DNA of 64,000 bases from Gavia stellata (taxonomy: Eukaryota; Chordata; Aves; Gaviiformes; Gaviidae). The position numbers and the translations under genes were made by a program. The stretch's first letter is position 1; each line of letters opens with the position of its first letter. The stretch spans positions 186,001 through 250,000 of the forward strand of contig NC_082602.1 in the NCBI RefSeq assembly GCF_030936135.1, in the 5' to 3' direction. Below are positions 56,901 to 64,000 of the stretch, piece after piece. Below the pieces are notes generated by a model. The model ran no database searches. It had not been told where the DNA came from and saw nothing but the letters and a program-made list of their open reading frames with translations.

Positions 56901-59900
56901 ATCAGCAGAGACTTCCTTATCTCTGACTGATCTAACACACAACATCACGGGTAGAGAATAACATTCTCTTGGGTCTTGTCTGCTACCGAGAGTAGATTTT
57001 CGTACCACCATGTGCCAGACCCCCTGCGCATCACCCTAGTGCTGGTGGAAGGCACCTCAAGGCATCTCAAGTCGTCCAACCTCCAATCACTAATGCTGGG
57101 TCGGGGTGGCTGTGGCTCAGCCCAGCCGAGCCCTGGAGATGGAGATGTCCCTCCAGAAGAAGTGTTTCCCTCTGGGATGTCTTGTGATCATCTGCAAGAG
57201 GTTGGGCCACAGACTTCCAGAGGTCCCATCCCACCGGCGCCTCTGAGAGAGATGACGATCCCTTGCATGGTGCCCCGTATCAGGCTGCACCCTTGGCACC
57301 AGGGACCTCCTCAGCCACCACCGCAGCACAGAGACCTCTCCTGAGGGCACATCCTCGGCTCCTACGGGATCCCAAGGCGGAGAGCTGAGCAAAAGGCAAA
57401 GCAAGCGTCTCCCGCAGGGCCGGCATTCCTCCCAGATGAGGTGTGCGGCCCCTCCCCGGGGAGGCTGACAGCACCCGCTCTCATGCGAGGGCTCTGCGCT
57501 CCCGGGGGATGATCTGCAGCCTGGCTGGGGCTGGGGCTGAGCGGAAAGTCCTGCTGACTCAGCGCCAGCGGGGCCAGGTAAGAGGGTTTGCCCATCACTC
57601 AGTCGCCCTCAATTCTACCCGGTTTGCGTTTCCAATCGGAAGCGGCGGGTTGCCGGCCACGAAACATCCTCTCCGCGTGCCGAGCAGGTTGCAACAAGCC
57701 TGCCGGGTGGCCAGGCAGCCCCGGCTGCAGGCGGGCAGCCTGCGGGCGCGTTCACGGGTCCCCGGCAAATTCTTCTCTTATGAACAGCGTCTTCCGCCTG
57801 ACGTGGCCGTCCCGTCCCGTGTCCGCCGACAAAGCAACGCTTTGTTATTGTTGGCAGCGCTGGAGCCAGAAGAGGTCTTAAGAAATGGCAGGAAAGCACT
57901 TGGAAGGGGGTGGTGGGTCAGGGACCGTCTCTCGGAGACAACCGCAGGGCAAGTTAAAAAAAAAAAGTCCTGATAAAGCTTCTCTGAATCATCCCCTTCC
58001 TTATTAGCATGGGCTTTGCAAGGGCTCCAGATGGGAAGGATTTGAAAGCGCAGGCAGCTCAGCCCTGCCCCTGCCCGAGCCCTGCTAACCCAGTGACCGT
58101 GCTGAGCAAGCAAACCAGAGCCGTGGCCACAGCGCACAGAGAGGAGGGGCTTCTTCCAGCTGGTCTTATTAAGGGATCCAGAGAGCTTGCAGAAGATCGG
58201 GACGTGATGCCACCGTCCCACCCCAGCACGGGGTATTTCTTCCCTGGGTGGGAAGAGGTGACGGGTCTCACTAGGACACTAGGGATGGGGCTCGTTGCAC
58301 CATGCCACGTATCAGAGGAGCCGCATCACGAGAGGGAAGGAAAAGAAGGCGGGTCGCTGGGCCACCACCGTCCCTTGCTCCTGCTCCATCAGGCCCCACC
58401 GCTTGCTCTGCAATGTCCTGCCGCTTCCTGCAGAGCCCCAGGCCGGGACAGCAGGAGCTGGGCTGTCTCCACCCAGGCAAAGGACTTGCCTCTTTGCACC
58501 ACCTGGCTCTGGGACGCGGTGGGGGAGATCGGCAGGGACGTGCGAGCATAGGTGCGCTGGGGGAGAAGCCAGCAGCTTGCAACACCGGGTCTTACACGGG
58601 CTGGAAACCACCCTCCCGTTTCAATACAGCTCTTTGAAACGCTGGAGCACAGGGATGAGAGAGATGTCACTTCTGCAGTCAAGGGCGTGTAACTATAAAT
58701 CCTTTTGAAGGCCCTTCTTGCTCTTTTTTCAGGTCCCTTTCCGTCAAGAACGCAGGTTTTGCCACATGCCCTGTCGTGCCCCTGCTAAGGGAGGGTGGGA
58801 GGAGAAGACTGTGGCCTGTGGGAAGGCTGGCACCCCAGGAGATCCTGTGCTGCAAGACCCAGGTCTCCCCCGCGTCTGCAGGGCCGAACATTTTGATTTA
58901 AGCAAAGCCAGAGGGGAGCTGGTCGGCTTCAAACCTCAGCTGGCAGGTGTTCTGCTGGACCAACCCCATGTGTCCCAGCTGCTCCGACCCAGGAACCAGC
59001 TCTTGGCCCAGCCAAGAGACCGCTAATGCCAAAGCCAAAGGAGGAGCTGGCGCAGAAAACACCCGACCAGCAACCTGGCTTCACTTCAAAGAAGGGCTTG
59101 GTGGTGGTCAAGCCTTGCTGAGAACCTCTTCCCCACCAGGGTTACCGGGAGAGCAAACCCAACTTCTGTGGAAGAGGAGGAAAACGGCTTGAAAGGCGGG
59201 AGCACCCTCAACGCCGCAGGTTGGGGAGGTCCAAGGACCGTCCAATACAAGACCGAATCCAGGTGCCACCCGGTAGACACCACCCAGGGCTGTCCCAAAG
59301 TCCACAGCTCAAGGCAGACGTCTTCTCTCGTGCCGTGGAAAGCAGAGAGACCCCAAGACGGGTGAGCTCCCTTTCCAGGGGAATCGGTGCAGAGCCGCCC
59401 GGCGCGCCCGGCACAGATGGTGTCTCTAAATAGCCTGGGGAATGTTTATCTCGTGGACAAGTTTAGGTTTCTAGAGCAGAGAAAACAGATGCTTTTGGGG
59501 AGTGTTTTTGAAGCTAGTTTATCAGAAGGGGTTTGAATCACAGATGAACGTGCTGTACAAAGAGTTTACTAGGAAATAAATGTCCCCAGCCCCTCCATCT
59601 CATCAGGTGCTAAAGTTGGTGCTTTTTGGTCCTAGAAAATGAATCCACGTATTTGGCTGACTTTAACTTTGAGGCAATGAGGAAAGCGTCTTTGAGGTCA
59701 AGGCTGTCATCCTGTGGACGTCAGCCCTGAGCGCTCAAAAATCCTGAGTCAAACCCCATTCCTTCCCCCAACTTGCAAGGTTTCCCAAGAAAAATAACAC
59801 TGGCTTTCTTTCATGTGGGTTTCTGCAACTTTCTGATTCTTATTTCCCTGTCCCAAAGGATGAAAAAAACCCAACTTCAGCAAACACAGCAAGAAAAATG

Positions 59901-62602
59901 CTTACAGCTCAACGAGGCTTTGCAAATCCCTCCTTAAGCAAAGACCAGATGTCACAAGATCACTGCTAGGCTGCAAAAGGTGGCACCGCTGGGCAATGTT
60001 TCTGAAGAAAGCGTTGGAGAAAGCAACCCCCCTTCTCCCAGAGTCCACCCTGCTATCTGCAGTGCCTATTTTGACCCAAAACAGTCCAGGAAAGCTGATC
60101 TGATCAATTGCGTCAAGATCTCCATCCTCTGGGATGGAAGCCATGCAAGAAAATGTGCACCAGGTCATTTTTCTGGCACAGGGCTAATGGGGTCCAGCTC
60201 CGAGCCCAGTTGGTGGGTCAAGGGGTCCAGCTCTGAGCCCAGTGGTGGATCAAGGGGTCCGGCTCCAAGCCCAGTTGTGGGTCAAGGGGGTCCGTCTCCA
60301 AGGCCAGTTGTGGGTCAAGGGGGTCCGGCTCCAAGGCCAGTGGTGGGTCAAGGGGTCCGGCTCCGAGCCCAGTGGTGGGTCAAGGGGGTCCGTCTCTGAG
60401 CCCAGTGGTGGGTCAAGGGGTCCAGCTCTGAGCCCAGTGGTGGATCAAGGGGTCCGGCTCCAAGCCCAGTGGTGTGCCAAGGGGGTCCGGCTCCAAGCCC
60501 AGTTGTGGGTCAAGGGGGTCCGTCTCCAAGGCCAGTTGTGGGTCAAGGGGGTCCGGCTCCAAGGCCAGTGGTGGGTCAAGGGGTCTGGCTCTGAGCCCAG
60601 TGGTGGGTCAAGGGGGTCTATCTCTGAGCCCAGTGGTGGGTCAAGGGGTCCGGCTCCGAGCCCAGTTGTGGGTCAAGGCATCCGGCTCCGAGCCCAGTGG
60701 TGTGCCAAGGGGTCCGGCTCCAAGCCCAATTGTGGGTCAAGGGGTCCGGCTCTGAGCCCAGTTGTGGGTCAAGGGGGTCCGGCTCCGAGCCCAGTAGTGG
60801 GCCAACGGGGTCCGGCTCCGAGCCCAGTGGTGGGTCAAGGGGTCCAGCTCTGAGCCCAGTGATGGATCAAGGGGTCCAGCTCTGAGCCCAGTGGTGGATC
60901 AAGGGGTCCGGCTCCAAGCCCAGTGGTGTGCCAAGGTGGTCCGGCTCCAAGCCCAGTTGTGGGTCAAGGGGGTCCGGCTCCGAGCCCAGTGGTGGGCCAA
61001 CGGGGTCCGGCTCCGAGCCCAGGGGTGGGCCAAGGGGGTCCGGCTCCAAGCCCAGTTGTGGGTCAAGGGGGTCCGGCTCCAAGCCCAGTGGTGGGTCAAG
61101 GGGGTCCAGCTCCAAGCCCAGTTGTGGGTCAAGGGGGTCCGGCTCCAAGCCCAGTGGTGGGTCAAGGGGGTCCGTCTCTGAGCCCAGTGGTGGGCCAAGG
61201 GCCAAGGGGGTCCAGCTCTGAAACGAATGGTGGGCCAAGGGTCTCTGCTGATTGCAACACCCCCCCAGACTCCCTGCAAGGCAGTGAGGGCAGCTGTGCT
61301 GAGCCAGTATTTGGGAGGCGACGCTACTCACCGGTGGCGCGGAGAGGTCCCTCTTCGACCGAGGCGCCGACACCTCGCGCGGTGTCACCATCTCATACTT
61401 CTCGACATGGGTGAGCTTCTCCTCCAGCCCGGCAGTGGAGCCTGGGAAAAGTCAAAGGGCTTTGAGCCGGGATGCCCAGAAACAACCGAGTCGGGGGATG
61501 ATGGAAGTGGCCAACGTGAAGGCGCAGGGAAGAGCCAAAATAGCAGGTCCTGAAATACCTGCTGGGAACGCCACTCGCTGACGGGCTCCGGGGATGCTCC
61601 AGCCCCCCCAGCCCCAGCGCCCACAGGGCACTCAGCATCACCCACGGGCAAGCGGGTCCCTTCAAGGCTGGAAAACCCTCCGGAGACCCCGATGCGGAAA
61701 GACAGACGGAGGCTGTTCGGCTCCCCATCTTGATGCCACGGTTTGCGCCTCGGAGTCTGGCACCTTCCCCGGGGTTGCGTTTTTGGAGAACGGCTGGCGC
61801 CTGGGCCGGCTCAGCCCCCTCTCCCATCCTCTTTTGGACACGTCGGAAGGGAGATATTGCTGCAGGAGCCCCTTCACCTTCCCTGGGAGCCCCGAACGGG
61901 GGAGCTCACCCCGTAGGGTGCCGGGGTCAGACGGGGCCGACCGAACCCGCGACGGCGGAGCATGGAGCCGGGAACCGGGAGCCTCCTCACCGCCCCCTCG
62001 GCCAACTGAGTCACCGGCCCCCCCCGACAGCGCGCCGCAGGCCGGTGGTGACAAATCCCCGTTCCCTCGTGGGAGCCTCCTGGCCAAGGTGCCTTCCCCC
62101 CCCCCCACAGCGTGGGGAGGGGTCCTGCACCTCAGGGCCCCTTTCCCCAACCCTCACCCTCGAACGAGCCCCAGGGGGGGGTGATGCCAGCCATGCCCAC
62201 TTCATCCCCCCCCACCGCGATGTCGGGGCTCAGCCTGGCAGCCCCCACCTTGCCGAGCTGGGACCCGTCCCCAAACCGCCCCCCCCCGGCTCCCACCTTC
62301 CGCACCCCTTCCCCGTGCGCTTCCCACGCATCCCCTTCATTCTCGCAGGGAAAAGCAGCCCCCCCCTTCCCTCCCCAGCCCCGCGCCCCCCGGTACCTCT
62401 AAACCTGCCCCACGGTAGAAGACACACAGACACCCCACACTCGGGGGGGGGGCTTTTGCCCCCAAAACTTCCCACCCGTCCCGTCGGCGGAGCACTGCTG
62501 CCCACCCTGCCCGGGACCCCCCACCCCGTCCGCCCCACACTCACCGTGGACCAACGGCAGCAGCAGCACGAACCGGGGGAGGAGGAGGAGCACCGGGGCC
62601 AT
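46970..62602 (-). CDS. ADAM8: ADAM8 metalloprotease-disintegrin, 22 coding exons
   Basis: Type I membrane zinc protease of leukocytes that sheds surface proteins. Exons in transcription order: 62545-62602, 61332-61441, 56402-56478, 56045-56123, 55861-55937, 53787-53973, 53243-53308, 53071-53139, 52267-52436, 52098-52179, 51320-51468, 50922-51099, 50033-50122, 49100-49295, 48782-48878, 48489-48672, 48312-48389, 48122-48206, 47832-47946, 47549-47726, 47400-47456, 46970-47143. Phases close to 851 residues, against 824 in human. Order: signal peptide, prodomain, metalloprotease ([12 protein letters not shown] at 340-351, Met-turn near 370), disintegrin (from about 413), cysteine-rich, EGF-like, one membrane span (about 681-706), proline-rich tail. 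The domain order, the [11 protein letters not shown] entry to the protease domain and the tail motif PPKVALKPP identify ADAM8 among ADAMs. All zinc ligands are present, so it should be catalytically active. Confidence 0.96.
48122..51099 (-). other. ADAM8: ADAM8 disintegrin, cysteine-rich and EGF exons
   Basis: Exon 50922-51099 finishes the protease domain and opens the disintegrin domain ([19 protein letters not shown]). Exon 50033-50122 continues it ([12 protein letters not shown]). Exon 49100-49295 holds the disintegrin loop [14 protein letters not shown] and begins the cysteine-rich domain. Exons 48782-48878 and 48489-48672 complete that domain and are clearly less conserved. Exons 48312-48389 and 48122-48206 form the EGF-like module ([20 protein letters not shown]). 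Confidence 0.92.
51320..53308 (-). other. ADAM8: ADAM8 metalloprotease-domain exons
   Basis: Exons 53243-53308, 53071-53139, 52267-52436, 52098-52179 and 51320-51468 encode the reprolysin-type protease domain. The last carries the zinc-binding HExxHxxGxxHD motif with the catalytic Glu, and a CVMA Met-turn. Surrounding blocks ([28 protein letters not shown]) match the family closely. Confidence 0.95.
54634..54740 (-). mobile_element. CR1 3' end, antisense, young-looking, ADAM8 intron 5
   Basis: Begins CAGAATCACAGAATCATTAA and continues GGTTGGAAAAGACCTGTAAG, with ATCATCAAGTCCAACCACC next. It is almost the exact complement of the copy at 24221-24387, so the two share a subfamily and are recent relative to the other fragments. 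Confidence 0.9.
57040..57185 (-). mobile_element. Possible old CR1 fragment, ADAM8 intron 2
   Basis: The text 'ggaaggcacctcaaggcatc' followed by GTCCAACCTCC and a later GGAGATGGAGATGTCCCTCC resembles antisense CR1 but is strongly decayed. Tentative. Confidence 0.35.
57552..57564. promoter_or_regulatory. MARE/ARE-like site in ADAM8 intron 2
   Basis: TGCTGACTCAGCG matches the palindromic T-MARE (TGCTGACTCAGCA) at 12 of 13 positions and contains an antioxidant-response core TGACnnnGC. Such sites bind Maf, NRF2 or AP-1 factors. It could be an intronic enhancer element. Chance occurrence is possible. Confidence 0.4.
60191..61225. repeat. Minisatellite, about 32 copies of a 32-33 bp unit, ADAM8 intron 2
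   Basis: By eye there are about 32 tandem copies with a core like GGTCCGGCTCCGAGCCCAGT followed by GGTGGGTCAAGG. Unit length alternates between 32 and 33 bp by the number of Gs (4 or 5). Variants fall into types (CGGCTCC, CGTCTCC, CAGCTCTG, with GTGTGCCAA or GTGGATCAA ends), and runs of variant types recur, showing block duplications. It lies about 100 bp from ADAM8 exon 2 in transcribed intron sequence. The 33-bp units keep frame, which creates long open frames on both strands that are not genes. Confidence 0.95.
61442..62544 (-). other. ADAM8 intron 1, CpG-rich, with AP-1-like site
   Basis: The intron between the signal-peptide exon and exon 2. The half near exon 1 is CpG-rich, with long C runs on the + strand. 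A perfect TGAGTCA lies at 62007-62013. No conserved coding sequence is seen, and the 349-codon + frame crossing it is a base-composition effect. Confidence 0.55.
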
Positions 62603-62760
62603 GGTTTGGGGTTGGGGGGTAGGGGGGTGCCCGCGGTGCGCGGCCCCAAATACCGCCGCGTCGCACCGCGCCGACAGCTCCCGCCCGTCGTGACTCAACG
62701 GCCACTCGCGGGACGGGACGGGGCGGGACGGGGCGGGGATGGGGCCGCCCCCGACTTGGG
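62603..62760 (-). promoter_or_regulatory. ADAM8: ADAM8 core promoter region with AP-1 site
   Basis: Immediately upstream of the ADAM8 ATG (62602). On the transcribed orientation there is a weak TATA-like GGTATTTGGGG around 62646-62656, a perfect AP-1 site TGACTCA/TGAGTCA (62691-62697) and clustered GC boxes (about 62712-62740), all within a CpG island that spans roughly 61900-62900. A short 5' UTR is implied. The transcription start is inferred, not seen. Confidence 0.5.
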
Positions 62761-63580
62761 GGGGGGGGGGTGTCGGTGAGGAGTGGGGCTGGGAGAGCCT
62801 CGGGGTGGGGTTGGTCTGTGGGGTAGCGGGGGGGGGGTGTCCGTGGGGTAGCGGAGAGGGTCCCTACAGCACTGGGGAGTGCCCACGGGGCGTCGGGGGG
62901 TGTCCGTGAGTCACTCCGTGGGGTATCAGTGTGCATGTGGCAGTGGGGCGGAGTGTGTGGGGGGGTCCGAGTGGCACTGGGGACTGTCTGCGGGGTTTCG
63001 GGGTGAGCCCAAGGGGCATGGGGGTGGGCCCACCGCCTCCAGAGGCACATCGGGGGCACTGCAGGGGTCCGTAGGGCATTGAGGGGGTGACAGGAGGGCT
63101 TCAGGGGTGGGGGGTGGGGGCTCACTCGGAGGGGATGGGGTGGCTGAGCCGCCGCAGGAGGCAGTGGGGCTGGGAGTGTCCCGTGGGGCACTGGGGAGCG
63201 TCTGTGGGGTATGGAGAGGGTGTCCATGGGGCGCTGGGGGAGGTGTCCGTGGGGCACTGGAGGTCCCCACTTGGCTCTAAGGTGACAGAGGGGCTGGAGG
63301 GGCCGGGGACATTGAGCAGTGGCCACTGGACGTGAAGGGGGTGTCTGTGGGGCACTGGGGTGGCCCCAAAGTGATGCAGGAGCTGAGGGTGGCTGGACTG
63401 CCAGAGGGCAGCAGTGGGAGCGGGGAGGCATTGGGGAGGTATCGGTGGGGCGTTGAGATGATGGAGCACTGAGATGATGGAGGGGCTGGGGTCACCTTGG
63501 GGGGGGCTGAGCTGTCAGGAGGCCCCGGGGGGACCGTGGGACATCAGGGTGTATCAGTGGGGCACTTGGGACCCTCCCCG
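62760..63580. repeat. G-rich degenerate tandem-like repeats upstream of ADAM8
   Basis: The + strand is strongly G-biased. It repeats variants of GTCCGTGGGGCACTGGGG (for example near 62890, 63180, 63240 and 63345) with irregular spacing and many G runs, including 13 Gs at 62758-62770. It looks like a decayed minisatellite. Long open frames here on the - strand are proline-rich products of the base bias. Confidence 0.6.
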
Positions 63581-64000
63581 ATCCCAAAGGATCGGAGGGG
63601 CTGGGACCACCACATGGGGCTGAGCTGGGAGGCGCAGTGCACCCTGAGCTCTCCGCTCTGCCACGGAGCTGACTGCTGTCTCCCCCTTGTTCCACAGAAC
63701 ATCCCAGGTCGGAAGGGCCACAATTTGGGGGTAACTGAAGTTACCCGTCGATGCGTTCTCACGCAAACAGCAGGAGCCAAAGGCTGGTGTGACACTGCCC
63801 CACCAGCATCACCCCCTCTGCCTGGGGCAGGCATAGCGAGGGGGCCACATCCAGCTGGCGGGCTGTGGTACGGGGTGCGACAAGCACCCCACCCCGGGCT
63901 GTAGGTGACCTCCTGGGGGCTTTCTTGCAGGTCGCAGGGAGCAGCACGGGATCCCGTGGAGGTGGAGCACCCACGTCTCCTACAGAAGGGGTGTGCAAGG
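63581..64000. other. Unassigned flank, nothing recognised
   Basis: No conserved protein, RNA or repeat was recognised here. Short open frames exist on both strands, but none has the family resemblance that marks real exons elsewhere in this window. Confidence 0.5.

Larger units (their letters stand above)
56479..61331 (-). other. ADAM8 intron 2 (4.9 kb): contents
   Basis: The longest ADAM8 intron. It contains the MARE-like site (57552), a possible CR1 relic (57040) and the minisatellite (60191-61225). The rest (57600-60180) is moderately GC-rich unique sequence with many short chance frames. Confidence 0.7.
53787..62602 (-). other. ADAM8: ADAM8 signal peptide and prodomain exons
   Basis: Exon 62545-62602 encodes [20 protein letters not shown], a clear signal peptide. 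Exons 61332-61441, 56402-56478, 56045-56123, 55861-55937 and 53787-53973 encode the prodomain. It includes the KYEMVTP strand, [26 protein letters not shown] and [11 protein letters not shown]. The NCGTC in the last exon holds the candidate cysteine-switch Cys. An RSKR basic site lies at about residues 47-50. The junction to the protease domain ([16 protein letters not shown]) lacks a furin site, as expected for ADAM8, which removes its prodomain autocatalytically. The donor after the W codon is GTTAAG. Confidence 0.9.

Noticed and set aside
60242-60853. Repeat protein of 203 codons on + ([11 protein letters not shown]-type units)
   Set aside because: The frame results from 33-bp minisatellite units. 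Units of 32 bp break it repeatedly and no promoter or conserved start is seen.
46970-62602. Assignment to another ADAM (for example ADAM15, ADAM33 or ADAM9)
   Set aside because: The prodomain blocks, the NKND/KDM-type loop, the lack of a furin site at the catalytic junction and the tail motif PPKVALKPP fit ADAM8 best.
61730-62779. 349-codon open frame on the + strand across ADAM8 exon 1 and intron 1
   Set aside because: It is a Pro/Arg-rich translation of CpG-rich sequence, antisense to the signal-peptide exon, without family resemblance.
62541-63431. 296-codon - strand frame upstream of ADAM8
   Set aside because: It is a Pro/Thr/His-rich product of a C-rich strand and degenerate repeats, and it overlaps ADAM8 exon 1 in another frame.

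Overview
The window is vertebrate nuclear DNA, and most likely avian. It contains intron-rich genes with GT-AG junctions, CpG-island promoters, and many fragments of CR1 LINEs. One of these is a long decayed CR1 body whose text is typical of bird genomes. There are no bacterial features, CRISPR arrays or recognisable RNA genes. The species cannot be named from the sequence alone.

Three protein-coding genes account for the window. (1) CHUK (IKK-alpha) runs on the + strand. The window opens inside the gene and holds its last 17 coding exons (65-22529), with a poly(A) signal at 23026. (2) ERLIN1 is on the same strand. It starts from a CpG island directly behind CHUK (ATG at 23766), has 11 coding exons and stops at 41942. 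A plausible distal poly(A) signal lies near 45537. (3) ADAM8 lies on the - strand, tail-to-tail with ERLIN1. Its 22 coding exons run from the ATG at 62602 down to the stop at 46970, with a poly(A) signal at 46287-46292. All exon boundaries were set by joining phases and by homology to the known families. The phases close exactly in all three genes (617-codon CHUK tail including the stop, 347-residue ERLIN1, 851-residue ADAM8).

The rest is introns and flanks. They hold CR1 fragments on both strands, a minisatellite of about 32 copies of a 32-33 bp unit in ADAM8 intron 2, two short two-copy tandem duplications, several perfect or near-perfect palindromes, and a G-rich degenerate repeat tract upstream of ADAM8. 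Functionally, CHUK is a kinase of NF-kB signalling. ERLIN1 is an ER-membrane SPFH scaffold in ERAD and sterol control. ADAM8 is a leukocyte membrane metalloprotease-disintegrin. CHUK and ERLIN1 are ancient tandem neighbours. ADAM8 next to ERLIN1 is unlike the human arrangement.

I found no undescribed biological system here. The best leads are the structured minisatellite, the altered CHUK C-terminus, the minimal upstream ORF overlapping the ERLIN1 start codon, and the ERLIN1-ADAM8 junction.
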